64,000 bases of DNA from Glandiceps talaboti. Its lineage: Eukaryota > Hemichordata > Enteropneusta > Spengelidae. Position 1 is the first letter of the stretch. Each line of letters opens with the position of its first letter. Below, one piece after another: positions 1 through 42,670 of this stretch. A program made the translations under genes and the position numbers. The notes below the pieces were generated by a model. It saw nothing but the letters and a program-made list of their open reading frames with translations, made no database searches and was not told where the DNA came from. Location of the stretch: the NCBI RefSeq assembly GCF_964340395.1, contig NC_135555.1, forward strand, positions 26,996,725-27,060,724. The letters are read 5' to 3'.

Positions 1-188
1 GTATTGATGCAATAAAACCATTAAATCTTTTATGGGCTACTTCACATGTCAATGGCAATGGCATGAAAATTACCCTCTGTTAGAGGTTGCTTCAAAACAC
101 TGCTTTTACTATTAGCACTGCTTAATTAAATTATAGAGAGTGTCTATGATTAAAACATAAAGTTAATTCATATGCTACAGAGTCTTTT

Positions 189-892
189 GGGGGAACATTT
201 TCAGGCATATCTAGATTAAGAAATCCACCGGCCATGATAATCCCATCATTGATATGCAAATTAAGTGTAAAAATGTGAATTTTTGGTCAAAAACTTATAT
301 ATCAAAAAGTACTCAGGTCAATGAGACTGAAACTTAATGAGATGTTTCGGAAAGTGTTATTCTGCAGATTTTCTTCAAAAGAGTTTGTCCAAATTGGCCC
401 TAGCAACCATGACCACCCCCTTACCAACAACAGTATATTTTGCTAGTAACATCATCTGGTAGGCAAATGAGTAAACTTTCAAAAATTGCTTGCAAATTTC
501 CCTAGCAACCATGAACACACCCATAGTAATAGCCAGACGGTAATAGCAACACGGGTACTTAGACAAGTTAACAAACATTCAAAAAGTGTATGCAAATATG
601 CCTAGCAACAAGATCACGCCCATAGCAACAGCCAAATGATCACCTATATTGCAAAGATAAGTGGAGATTAATAGACAAATGAATACTTATCAAAAAATCA
701 ACAAGACCACACCCATAACGACTGCTAAATGATCACGTATATTGCAAAGATAACAAAAAATGTAAATGTATGCAAATATGTTTAGCAACAAGATAATTTT
801 AATAGCAACAGTGTATATTGCAAAGATAATGACAGGGGTTGGATAAGCAACTATATATACAGTTGTGCCACAACGCCATTGGCGCTATTTTT
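189..892 (+). mobile_element. family A dispersed element, copy 1 (5'-truncated)
   Basis: Shares its body and right end with seven other regions of this window. It holds ATGCAAATTA-containing body sequence, several roughly 113-bp core units marked by CTAGCAAC..GACCAC, and the right terminus with two small hairpins (GTTGTGCCACAAC and CGCCATTGGCG at 874-884) followed by a T tract. The left hairpin end is missing. No coding capacity. Confidence 0.75.
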
Positions 893-1690
893 ATATGTTG
901 TAAAGCTTGGAAATTATTGTCTGAAAATGTCTGAATAGTCTCAAAATTGACTTTTCAGAGTAAAAAAACTCCAGGGCTTCTAGGGGGAGACCCCTAGGAC
1001 CCACAAGAGATGTACATATTCCCTTCTCAAGCTTAACCCCTACCTACAACGTCAAGATGCTATTAAACTCCTTTTTGAATATATTTAACCTGTGTAGTCA
1101 ATAATTATAATTATGATAGTGCTAACCCGGATCTTATAAAGTATATGCAAGACAGTCAGGCAGTCCACACTGAGTAACGATCAAAAATACCTGTGATGTG
1201 AAAATTGTTCTGTGACCAACCCAAACCCAGGGTGAGTGTACTACAGACTTGATGGGTAGGCTGTATCACTCAGCCGTATCTCATTCACAAGACGAGTGCG
1301 AATTTGGGGGGGATTCCTGGAGTAATTACTCGAAAGGTCGGGGACGATTACTCACACGGAGCCCGCAGGTGCTATGTTTGCCGGGCCTGGGTGACTCTGG
1401 GATAGTCTGTGGACTGACTGGGAAGGCCTTGACAGTTCCACAGGAACGTGATATAGAGCGTGCAATATAGACTTGTTACGTAGTCCCAAACCTGAATGGC
1501 TCTCTGTAACATTTGTGTTTGTTTGTGTGTATTTGTCTGCATAACAGAAAATCGTTGGGAAGCAATTCCCAGCACAAACATTTTATATTGAAAAAATGTG
1601 AATGTGAATGTGAATCCAAAAAAAATATTTAGTTGATACTTCGCCTGGCCTGGCCTGAACCTTACCTGTACATGTGTTTTGTACCGACTG
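893..1690. other. no feature recognised
   Basis: Upstream intergenic sequence. The short ORFs here have no recognisable domain. Confidence 0.5.
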
Positions 1691-1834
1691 ATTGTACATA
1701 CATACATACATACATACATACATACATACATGTGGACACACTTCCCCTGTGTGTGTGTGTGTGTGTGTCTGTCTGTCTGTCTGTCTGTCTGTCCATCTGT
1801 CTGTTTGTCTTTCTCTGTCTCCATCGTTTCTGCC

Positions 1835-1885
<51 letters not shown>

Positions 1886-1932
1886 GTGTGTGTGTCTCTC
1901 TCTCTCCCACCACCACCACCACCACCACCACA
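1690..1932. repeat. compound microsatellite
   Basis: (CATA)n, then (GT)n, then (TCTG)n with one interruption, then (CCA)n. All ORFs over it are low-complexity shadows. Confidence 0.95.
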
Positions 1933-2771
1933 TCATATTAAAAGTTCTCGACGTCCCGGTCAATGCCCTTCCTTGCAAGCTCCTAGATCGCTGAAGAAAA
2001 GCTTTATTATTTTGTATAGAATGAATGCCTTTTCGATGACATCAACGTCGTCCAATGTTGACTTTATCAGGTTGGGTCCATAATCCGGTTAGTGTTTACA
2101 GGGACAATGCGGTCAACACAACTGACTCATATATTCTACATATGTAGGGTCTCTTGTAAGACTATCATAAATGTTTGTCCGAACTTTACATTTAAAACGG
2201 CCCATTATTCAATCCAACGGTCTCGGTTAGTGAGTAATTGTTTTCAATCGGTAGCGGGAGGGGAGCACGCAAAGAAGCATTGCGGCGGGGAAGCCCGGAT
2301 TATGATAAAGTGCGAGGGGAAACCATGGAATTGTTGGGGGAGGGGTGTACATTGTATTGTTGGTATGGTGAATAGGGCCTAAAAATTGTTTGGTTGCGGT
2401 TACCCGATCCCACCTAGTTTTTTCACGCCGACCCTCAACTTTTGTTTACTTATTCGAGAAAAACTAATAACATTGGGGAAATGAAATGAAATAGTGGATG
2501 CGGAAACTGACATCAAAGACAATATAAAACTGCTCTTCCAATCTGAAATGGATGTATATCTGGTGGGAAGAAACCAATAACACATAGACCATATGGAAAA
2601 TAACGGAAAACCTAACTACCTGAAATTAGACATATGAAAAAAAAATAAACTAGAAAATCTACCTACCCCTATGGCAAGCCGATCAGGCAGAAAGTATTAT
2701 TCTTGTTTTTTTGTTATTTTCGGTGTTACAGATAACCATTTATATAAATTTTGTTGGAATCCACATTTTTA
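1933..2771. other. no feature recognised
   Basis: Unique-looking sequence. ORFs shorter than 100 codons without family resemblance. Confidence 0.5.
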
Positions 2772-2837
2772 CTTCCTGTAAGGGTACGGGAGGTATTAAA
2801 AGGGGAATGTCTGTCTGTGTGTGTGTGTGTGTGTGTG

Positions 2838-2884
<47 letters not shown>

Positions 2885-3085
2885 GTCATCATTTTCTAAA
2901 AATCGGCTGGGTCAATTGTAATGAAATTTGGGATATATAATTTCTAGGGTAATAACTAGACCTGATTAGGTTTTCAGCCAGATCTGTTAATGTTTAATTA
3001 GAGAAATTTGCATATTAATGAAATCAACTAATTACGCAATATCTTAAGACTGCATACTTCAATTTCAATATAATTTAGTGTATTC
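2772..3085 (+). mobile_element. family B dispersed element fragment
   Basis: Begins with a hairpin (TACTTCC ... GGGAGGTA), runs into (GT)n(GTCT)n, then a body with TTGCATATTAATGAAATC and ATCTTAAGACTGCATACTTC. The body is found in inverted form near 16080-16340 and as core units at 12.7-13.6 kb. Confidence 0.65.
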
Positions 3086-3135
3086 GTTCAACATAACAAC
3101 ATACATTTGTCCTATAAAATTCATTGATGTATCCG

Positions 3136-3241
3136 CGGAAAACAGACACTGGGTAAGCATACCATTTTGTCAGAAAACAGACACTAGGTAAACATACCAT
3201 TTTGTCAGAAAACAGACACTGGGTAAGCATACCATTTTGTA
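3136..3241. repeat. 35-bp direct repeat, 3 units
   Basis: Three near-identical 35-bp units, each containing CAGACACTGGGTAAGCATAC or a close variant. Unrelated in sequence to the large 35-bp satellite at 52.5-61.0 kb. Confidence 0.9.
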
Positions 3242-5150
3242 TCATGTCAAAGGAAAAAAATCGTTCAACGTGAGGTCGCCTGCGTGCAGTGACTCCGAAG
3301 ATGCGCACGATCTAATTTACATCTTGTTCCTTATATTAAAACATTTACTGATAAAACGGCAGATCTTTTTTGAAATATTTGGTGGCCCTGAAAAACTGTT
3401 AAACTAGGTACGCAGTTTAAGATCCACTCAATAATTGTGTTCGACGTTGTCTTTGGTTGAAATGTTGATATAATTATCTCATTACACTGACACTAGCATT
3501 ATTCTGCAATTCATTTTGAAGCAACTTAACTATTATGTGTTACGGAAAGAATGTCCCTGAATTTGTAAAGAGAGCTGTACCTTCGACATCACAATCCAAG
3601 CTTTAATTTCAATTATAATGAAAAGGAAAATCTACTGAGTTCACCTATGATTCCGACATAAAGTAGGACCGTAAAAGTTTTGGGAATGACAGAAAACAAA
3701 TGTTAGTTCTACTTCCGGTTGTACCTGCACAGACTGTGGGGCAAATATTTGGGTAAAGAAGATAGTATGTTGTGTTACTTATTTGAGAAAGCACCATCCA
3801 AATTTTTGAATTTAAAAGTTTTTTTTACTTTGAATGTAACATCTTTTCGGCAACTACTTTCAAAAGATATGACATTACATATGATATGTAATTGTGTGCG
3901 CTAAAATGGATATAATGTAAATTGCATGCAAATTTATGTAAATTAGCCACCTTTCTAAATTTTAAATGCATTGCACCAAGACAAAGTTCTGCCCCCGGTA
4001 ATTTGGTCAGGCTACGGCCCTGAAGTATATGTACGAGTATCTGTGCAATAAAAAGTTATCTATATATTTAATATATAGCTAACTTTTCATTGTACAGATT
4101 ACTATACTAGTACATGGCATTCTGTTACATGAAACGAATATTATATAAGTATTATAAGCTTACCATATTCTTTGTTTTCAACATGCATTTAATATTTATA
4201 ATCAGTATTTACTACGAGTTATAATTACCTGTGCAATGAAACAATGCAATGGGATTTTCAGCTCACCATAACGTCCCAGTATCTGGTATGTTTTCACTAA
4301 CCGACATATAATCTACACTGTGATATTCTAGATGAGTTGATCCTATTCGGTCAGACTTTGCACTCCTCGTATGGCTTCAGCTGTTTATGTATCGATTTGA
4401 TCAATTGTGTTACAGATTGTTATGGTCTACTGTACTGGCTTCAGAAACGACATGTATATGCCAAATGTGTATGCATTTCCATAGGGACTATGTATATGCA
4501 ATATGCACTGAAAAATTCTAACAGAAAAAAACACTTAATAAATATGTTCGTTATTAACTTGCATAATTGGGAATATACAGGTGTGTTCTATACTTCAGTG
4601 TTAGCAAAAATTTTGAGTAGCCCCTCCCCTTCACTCCCCAGGTTTTAAGTACCCCCCACCCTCCCAGCTTAGCATTTTGAGTTACCCCCTCGGATTCCTC
4701 CGGAACCCTACGGTCAGTTATTCATTGAGTTCGAGAGGTTAGCATTTACATTGCCATGTTTCTGGATACGATTTGGTTCTGTCAAAGCTGTGTATTCCCT
4801 ATCTTAAATCTTGAAAGCTTCCATTAGTTTACCTTGTCTTATTTTACACTGTTTATCCATAGACCCTACACGCGTATTTACTTGTACCATGGAAGTATAA
4901 TACTTCCATGCTTGTAGTTGTACTAGTTGTAGGTCTATGGTTTATCGTATTATTTTGTGACAGTATAACATTCTCGTTTGTATTTGGCGCTGGTCGTATC
5001 TTCAACCAGACTGATAATATACTGATAATGTAATATGACAAAGCTTTGTTATATTTATATTTTAATTTGTTTATTTCCAAACAAAATAACACATTGAATA
5101 TAACGGTGTAGGCATCTATGCCAACAATTTTGAGTCGTGCGTAGGATGCC
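3242..5150. other. no feature recognised (upstream flank)
   Basis: AT-rich sequence upstream of the SDR promoter region. Two C-rich patches near 4620-4700; no coding pattern recognised. Confidence 0.45.
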
Positions 5151-5209
5151 CGTTATCTGATCGCGGATTCAACAGTTGTCATGGCAACACGAATACGCCC
5201 CCTCTTCAG

Positions 5210-5217
5210 TATAAATA
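5210..5217 (+). promoter_or_regulatory. candidate TATA box of the SDR gene
   Basis: TATAAATA lies 239 bp upstream of the exon 1 ATG, in a locally CpG-containing stretch (5150-5480) that contrasts with the AT-rich flank. Position and sequence would suit a TATA-type promoter with a 5' UTR of roughly 200 bases, but no transcript evidence is available. Confidence 0.3.
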
Positions 5218-5455
5218 CCAACCATGCACGCTTATCTATGTCATTTCCACAACTCAGGACACTTTGTCTGGGAAGGTTTTTCGGTTATCAGCAAAACGAA
5301 AACATTATTCATTTGACCCACTTCTTGACCTCTACTCGTGTGATTTGCATAGCAAGAGTATCACTTTACAACACTTTATAAGACAACCCCGTACGCACTG
5401 TACGGAGTGACGACTTCTTGTTGCCACGGAGGAAAATTGTACATATTCGCTGAGA

Positions 5456-35608
<30,153 letters not shown>

Positions 35609-35742
35609 GTGAGTATGTCAAAAGTGTTACCATAGAAACAAAAGAATAGATTTCAATATACAGTATTATGTTCCTAACATTTTGGCAAGACAGAATAATT
35701 TTTCTATCTTTGTGAAAATAGAGGAAATACCAAGTAGCTGTT

Positions 35743-35990
35743 AGCACAACTGAACTGATAAGTAGTGCTATAGGCATGGCAAAGTTTCTGTCTGTCTGTC
35801 TGTCTGTCTGTCTGTATGTGTGGATGTGTGTGTGGATGTGTGTGTGGATGTCTGTCCAGTGTGTGATTTTTAGCACAACTGAACTGAGGTTCAGTAGTGC
35901 TATAGGGATCGCCTTGTATCTGTCTGTCTGTGTCTGTAGATGTGTGTGTGTGTGTGTGCGTGTGTGTGTGCGTGCGTGCGTGTGTGCGTG

Positions 35991-36042
<52 letters not shown>

Positions 36043-36234
36043 CAACTTAAAGTCAAAAACAGCTGAACCGATTGCCCCAATATTTGGTGGGTATATTACC
36101 GTGGATGTCTAGTTGGGAAATTGTTCAAATCAAAATGATCTTACCATCAGTGTGTGATTTTTAGCACAACTGAACTGAGGTTCAGTAGTGCTATAGGGAT
36201 CACCTGGCATCTGTCTGTCTGTCTGTGTCTGTAG

Positions 36235-36315
<81 letters not shown>

Positions 36316-36884
36316 CAACTTAAAGTCAAAAACCGCTGAACCGATTGCCATGATATTTGATGGGTGTATTACCTTGGGTGTCTAGTTGGGAAATTGTTCA
36401 AATCAAAATGATCTTACCACCGGTGTGTGATTTGGGTCAAAAAATGATTCTTTTAGCTTAAACTACTAGGGTGAAATTAGGGCGATACATTCTTCAGGCT
36501 GTTTTTACTAAGAATTGTTCATGATATGATGGTCCCATCAGTGATATGCAAATTAGGGCTAAAAATGTGTCTTTTTGGTCAAAAATCTATAATTCCAAAA
36601 CCACTGACCAGATTGGGCTGAAATTTAATGGGAATGCATCTAGGGATGTATGGATGAAGACATTAATGATTCCATGAGTGATATGCAAATTAGGTGTAAA
36701 AATGTTCATTTTTGGTCAAAAACTTATATCTCAAAAAGTACTTGGTCAGTGAGTCTGAAACTTGGTGAGATGTTTCTGAAAGTGTTATTCTGCAGATTTT
36801 ATTCAAAACATTGTGACAAAATTGGCCCTAACAATATGAGCACACCCTTAGCAACAACCAAATGGCAGTATATTGTGGTTAAAG
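35743..36884 (+). mobile_element. family A element, copy 5 (3'-truncated, triple head)
   Basis: Three successive heads (35743, about 35874, about 36163), each a hairpin AGCACAACTG..(GGTTC)AGTAGTGCT followed by (GTCT)n/(GT)n. The body runs to about 36884, where it stops before the right end. Confidence 0.8.
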
Positions 36885-37885
36885 GCAGATGTCCCCTATA
36901 TAAAGGGGATTATGGGTAATGTATGCATATGCGAGAAATTCAAACTGCTGTAAGGAGCACTGAGTTTGCCCTCATATTTTCATCCCATTTTGCACTGAAA
37001 AAGTTTCACATGGCTCTCATATTTTATATATTCTGTTTGTAAATATATAGTGATGCAACATGAGTAGAAATAACTGACTTTAACTAAGTTTGGTAGTCAA
37101 TATAGCAGGTTTACCATCAAACTGACGCAAAATTTGTTTCAATTTGTCCAGTAAAAACCGTTGGCTCAATTGTCAAGTAGGGTTACAAGTTACACAAAGC
37201 ATGATAAGACACTGTGAATGGTGCAAATAAACAACATGCGAAATGCCAAATAACCAAATGCAAACAATACAAGTGAACAAAAGTGGACGCAATACAAGTG
37301 GACGCACGGATGCATGGACGCACAGACGGACGGACAGACGGAACCCAATCCATAAGTCCCTGTTCCGGACTTCGTCCGCGGGAACTAATGATACATTGTT
37401 ACTGAAATAGAATGACATTACCGTGAAACCAAAATGTTTCTCTGTTTCTCAGTTTGATCGATATATATGTTCTGGGTTGCTACACTCCTTAGTAAAATCA
37501 CGATTTCATTCTACAACTTTTTACTTCCAAGTTTACTTTCAAGTTGTATTTTTTGACTCTGTGAGTGGAAATTTTCAATTGTAAGAACAGATTGATGAAA
37601 TAATAGTGGATAGTAAACAATTCGCTGTACTCTCTTTTACTTTAGTATATCTAAAGATATGTTGTATCATATAAAAGTTTAAAATCATTTAATCTGTAAA
37701 TGGGGGGGGGGGGGGTGTAGATACAGGTCGTGAATGTGAACTGCATTGAATATGGACCAGCAGTTTTCCTTAAGGACCAGCAGCATTTGCTACATGTCGG
37801 TCCTTATGACCAGTAGACATTTTCCCTTAAGTTCACACACTGGTTGTGGGACCAGCTTTTAAGTACTCAAACCTGATGGTCATTG
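36885..37885. other. intron 5 sequence, nothing recognised
   Basis: Contains (GGAC)-rich words near 37270-37350, a poly-G run near 37703 and repeated GGACCAGCAG words near 37750-37790. Confidence 0.45.
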
Positions 37886-39275
37886 AAAAAATACCGCCAA
37901 TGGCGTTGTAGCACAACTGTACAGTTTTTAAAAATGCTAACATGCGAACAATAAGTGTTCATACGGTGAATGACTATCCAGTTGCCTATCCAACCATGTT
38001 GCTATCTTTACGATATATGCTATCATTTGGCTGTTGCTATGGATGTGGTCTTGTTGCTAGGCATATTTACATACATTTTTTGAATGTTTATTCAATTGTC
38101 TATTAATCTCCATTGTTATCTTCACAATATATGTGATCATTTGGCTGTTGCTATTGGCGTGGTCTTGTTGCTAGGCACACTTGCATACATTTTTTGAATG
38201 TTTATTCATTTGTCTTCTATTCCTGTTGTTATCTTTGCAATATATGTGATTATGTGGCTGTTGCTATGGGCGTGGTCTTGTTGCTAGGCATATTTACATA
38301 CATTTTTTTGAATGTTTATTCAATTGTCTATTAATCCCCTTTGTTATCTTTGCAATATATGTGATCATTTGGCTGTTGCTATGGGCGTGGTCTTGTTGCT
38401 AGGCAAATTTGCATACATTTTTTGAATGTTTATTCATTTGTCTTTCTATTCCTGTTATCTTTGCAATATACATGATTATTTGGCTGTTGCTATGGGCGTG
38501 GACTTGTTGCTAGGCAAATTTACATACATTTTTTGAACGTTTATTCAATTGTCTATTAATCCCTGTTATCTTTGTGAAATACACAACCGTTTGGCTGTTG
38601 CTATGGGCGTGGTCATGGTTGCTACGGTATTTGCATACATTTTTTGAATGTTTATTCATTTGCCTACCATATGATGTTGTTATTTGACCAAAATATACTG
38701 CCATTTGGTTGTTGCTAAGGGCGTGGTCATGGTTGCTAGGGCCAATTTTGTCAAAATGTTTTGAAGAATAACATGCAAAAACATCTCACCAAGTTTCAGA
38801 CTCGATGACCAAGTACTTTTTGAGATATAAGTTTTTGACCAAAAATGAACATTTTTACACCTAATTTGCATATCACTCATGGAATCATGGTATGCTTAAT
38901 ATTTCTTTGTGCATACATCCCTAGATACATTCCCATTAAATTTCAGCCCAATCTGCTCAGTAGTTTTGGAATTATAGATTTTTAACCAAAAAGACACATT
39001 TTTAGCCCTAATTTGCATATCACTGATGGAATCATCCCGTCATGGACAAATCTTACTTTACATCCCCTTAAGAATGTTCCCACCAAATTTCGCACCAATC
39101 TGCCCAGTAGTTTCTGAGTTTAAGTTTTTTGACCAAAAATCACATTTTTTGACCCAAATCACACATCTGTGATGCGATCATTTTGATTTGAACAATTTCC
39201 CAACTAGACATCCAAGGTAATGGACCCACCAAATATCATGGCAATCGGTTCAGCAGTTTTTGAGTTTAAGTTGTT

Positions 39276-39309
<34 letters not shown>

Positions 39310-39378
39310 GACAGACAGACAGACAGACAGACGCCGGGCGATCCCTATAGCACTACTGAACCTCAGTTCAGTTGTGCT
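37886..39378 (-). mobile_element. family A element, copy 6 (most complete)
   Basis: Complete on the minus strand, 1.49 kb. The left hairpin end lies at 39378 next to a T tract (A on plus), followed by (GTCT)n(GT)n, the ATGCAAATTAGG-containing body, six core units of 111-114 bp (anchors at 38081, 38195, 38309, 38423, 38534, 38645), then the double-hairpin end GTTGTGCTACAAC plus CGCCATTGGCG and a T tract at 37886. No ORF. Confidence 0.9.
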
Positions 39379-40445
39379 AAAAAATTATAAGATCGGAAAA
39401 TTAAATATGAATTGCCCAGAAGTTCTAATAGCAACTAAAATACCCAAAGTGTAAAAAAAAAGAGAAGAAATTAATTCATAATTATATGGAAAACATTTGA
39501 CAATTATGCGGTAAAACAAGCCTGGCCACGATATTTCTAGTGAAAGCCTTCGAACTAGTTTCATAGGGACGTTGAAGGAAGCGCAAAGCGAAGTGTGAGG
39601 TCAATGTGACGTCTCATGATGTATGATGCAACAACACGACGTTTACGTAGAGTAGAACTAAATGTTTTCTAAACTTCAGTGGAAAGAAATTTTGTCGATC
39701 AGACACTGACTATTTTCAAATTCTTAAAACATCTGAGAAAACTGAAGAGACTCGGGAAGCAAAATGTGGCACTGACAGACAAGCTAGACGTACGGTACGG
39801 TACATGTACAGAAGGCGAGGCACACCATGTGATGCAAACTGGACAATGATCGTGCATGTCACGTATAAGGCATCAGATGTAATACATGTAGCTAACCAAA
39901 TGTTCTTGGACTGCAGTCTTTCTTGTAACAAGTATTGGAAATTGTCAGAAACCTGAGGATTTTATGACTGAATATGTTTCGATCAAGAACTCCCATACTT
40001 TCAGTGAAATTTTCTGATGGCCGGGAAGCAAGACATTTTTGAAACATTTAGTTGATGACATTGATACTGATATAAGCAACGTTGATGACGGGTACAGTGA
40101 TATAATTCATAAACAAATCTAATGTTGGCAACTTTTTTATTTCTGTAATGATCCTCAAATCTCAAGGACAACTGTCTATGTTGTACACATAGATCATACA
40201 TCACTGCCTAGTCTAGTTCCTATACCTGTCGACTGTTCTCTATGATCTCTAGCTCTGTGCATGTTGTGGAGATGAATGTAACACAAACTAACTAGCCTAC
40301 GTACAAGCACAATCATGGAGGCATCAGAAAATATTTGTTTCATTTGAATTTGAGAGTTGAGTTATCGTATTAATTTCTTTCCAGATTTCTCAATAATCAC
40401 TTCCATCTCTTTTGGCACTATCCGGCAATAATCCTCGTCATGTAA
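39379..40445. other. intron 5 sequence, nothing recognised
   Basis: No gene seen. CTAGTCTAGTTCCTATAC near 40211 is shared with about 28700, so part is repetitive. Confidence 0.45.
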
Positions 40446-40927
40446 GGGACTGGACAGAATTAACAGGGGGTGGTGGGTGCTTTTCAAAAATCCAACACAT
40501 GAAAAATATAGAACCCCCCCCCCCCCCCCCCTCGACAATTTGCACAAAAAATTCTGACCCACCACCTTTACCATCAGAGGAGGCTGGAAGGGGTGCAGAG
40601 CATGATGGGTAAAAATAACTGCGAAAGCTCATTACGCAGTGAGCCTCCATTGTGTACGCTTGTGAACGTACGTTTACAATGGTGGCTGGCTCAGTGGTCA
40701 CCAGCCATACGCGTAGTTTGGGGCATCAACTCGCCGTAACTTTCACAATAATTCATCATATTGGATACTATAAAAGCGAACATTTCGACTGATATTTCTC
40801 CCTCCGTGCTAGTAGAATCGATTTTGGAATACGGCGTATTCCGGTTATCGAACTTCCGGTTGTTTCGCAGGAAAGTATCGCGAGAGGGCGCACCATATCT
40901 GACAAAGTGAGGGCCAGAATTTTCGTC

Positions 40928-41302
40928 ATGACATCTAATAGTATGGCGATGTATGAAGCTGTCAACAAAATGGGCGTAAAAGAACTCCATGCATTCATAA
41001 AAGAGTGGAAAATTACTACTTCTAAATCTACTAGATATCGCCAGAAATGCTGTCAACTTGGTCTTGAAACACTAGAAAATGATAATTTTCTGAGAGAACG
41101 GAAGAGGAGACGAATAGTGGATGTCAAGCATCAAAAGATAGAACTAATCGACAGCGGAAACATTGAAAGTTGGACGGAGGACCTTCGAAATATACCTGAT
41201 GTAGACATGATAAACATATTTCTTTACCTTACTGGTGTCTGTTGCTGGACAAAAGAACGATTAGAAAATTACAAATCTGACAACAGCTTCCAATCTGATT
41301 AA
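40928..41302 (+). pseudogene. N-terminal part of a YqaJ/SWIM-associated-type protein, cut by a MITE
   Basis: Open frame from ATG 40928; the better-context ATG is 40943 (A at -3, G at +4). It encodes a helical N-terminal segment (MGVKELHAFIKEWKI), a basic patch (RERKRRRIVDVKHQ), then WTEDLRNIPDVDMINIFLYL and WTKERLENYKSDNSF. The last two blocks resemble the conserved 'W..DL..LP.....IY.YL......T.E.L..YKSL.A' region of invertebrate repeat-encoded proteins that carry SWIM fingers and a YqaJ-type nuclease. The frame ends at TAA supplied by the terminal repeat of the MITE at 41292. The SWIM and nuclease parts are not seen downstream. Possible transposon or host origin; resemblance judged by eye. 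Confidence 0.5.
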
Positions 41303-41531
41303 AATCCGATGTAGATGTTGGCTGATCGTTCATTGCTATTTTACCTTCGTTATTTTGCCTGAATTGACCTTCTTGGTACATGTTTACATTTTTTAGCCTG
41401 CCTGATCGCCTCCTCTACGATCAGGCTAAAAAATGTAAACATGTACCAAGAAAAATAATATCAGGCAAAATAACGAAGGTAAAATAGCAATGAACGATTA
41501 GCCGACATCTACATCGGATTTTAATCAGATT
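41292..41531. mobile_element. palindromic MITE copy 1 inside the YqaJ-type ORF
   Basis: 240-bp fold-back: arms are inverted copies starting AATCTGATTAAAATCCGATG. Flanked by a 10-bp direct repeat AACAGCTTCC (41282-41291 and 41533-41542), consistent with a 9-10-bp target duplication as in MULE-type elements. Confidence 0.8.
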
Positions 41532-41951
41532 GAACAGCTTCCAGCTAGCTACAGTCATTGCAATATTGAGAGTTCGGTCGACAATTACCAAGCCACATGT
41601 TTATATTGTAACTGATGTCGCCGCATACGTAGGCCTTTCTTGTTTATTAGAACAGTGATGTAGCACCACGGGTGAAATCATAAAACTTTGTCCGGAAAAA
41701 ACCATTTCATGTACTGGTTATAAGTTGGCATAAACATATGTGTATTGATATACTCAACTTTAATATCACACTTTGGTTAGCTTGCTATTCTTCATTCAGG
41801 ACCATCAGTGTATAAAAAACCCCCATTGAAGTCGGCAACGAATCATAAATATTGTTATTGTGATTGATGTAGCACACCGCCCACCCCTTCAATGAATCGG
41901 CCTTCCATGTAACGTTTACGTGGTTCACTCATCATACCGTGTCTTATACCG

Positions 41952-42170
41952 ATCTGATTAAAATCCGATGTAGATGTCGGCTAATCGTTCATTGCTATTT
42001 TACCTTCGTTATTTTGCCTGAATTGACCTTCGTGGTACATGTTTACGTTTTTGTCCTGATCGGTAGAGGAGGCGATCAAACATGTACCACACAGGTCAAT
42101 TCAGGCACAATAACGAAAGTAAAATAGCAATGAACGATTAGCCGACATCTACATCGGATTTTAATCAGAT
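41952..42170. mobile_element. palindromic MITE copy 2
   Basis: 219-bp relative of copy 1 with the same arms (TCTGATTAAAATCCGATG) and a shorter centre. No clean flanking duplication visible. Confidence 0.8.
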
Positions 42171-42670
42171 TGGTTTTATACAAGCTGCAATAACTGTAGC
42201 GTATATTGTGATTTTGAAGGTTCTTTCCTCTGTTTTTGTACCTTTTTCCGTTCCGATGTTTGACTGGAAGCAATCACTACAATTTCTCCAACGGTAACGC
42301 AAATGGACGAGGTCACACTGAAAACGTGAGTGAGATGTCAGTGTACTACCCGTTTCGAAATGTTGCTACTTTTGGGTTTTCCTCACGTTCGAATTGCAGA
42401 GCTAAAACTTACGCGAAATATTAGGAGAACGAGAGGTTAATTTGCTATTTCGTTATTTGATGGGCGATAATGCAATATTATAGCGTAAAGTTACGGGGAA
42501 TGACAGACAATCTTTAGTCAGTGGTTACGATGCCTATAGACTCTATGCTTTGCAACAATGCTCTACAATTCTGGCCCTCACTTCCGGTTCTAAAACAGCG
42601 CCCCTAGTGGCCAAACAATCATATCTTTTATCTTTTCGGGGCTTTTTCGATAACCGGAATACGGCGTATT

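Larger units (their letters stand above)
40828..42670 (+). mobile_element. candidate 1.84-kb element with long imperfect TIRs
   Basis: Left 40828-40850 and right 42648-42670 are inverted copies (22 of 23 bases, containing TATTCCGGTTATCG). A second matched pair, GTGAGGGCCAGAATT at 40907-40921 and its complement at 42567-42581, keeps similar spacing, giving TIRs of about 94-104 bp. The left TIR runs into the start of the ORF at 40928. Long TIRs suit MULE-like elements; no clean target duplication was found. Confidence 0.4.

Noticed and set aside
1372-2083. Six overlapping ORFs on both strands with Cys/Val/Ser or Thr/His/Asp runs
   Set aside because: Translations of (CATA)n, (GT)n, (TCTG)n and (CCA)n microsatellites.
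37737-37827. Possible SDR exon 6 reading VVNVNCIEYGPA after an AG
   Set aside because: Superficially like the RVNCICPG block, but it lacks the preceding helix, departs after a few residues, ends in a stop, and the GGACCAGCAG words repeat locally.
40907-40927. GTG start for the YqaJ-type ORF
   Set aside because: GTG starts are not expected in animal nuclear genes; ATG at 40928 or 40943 is more plausible.
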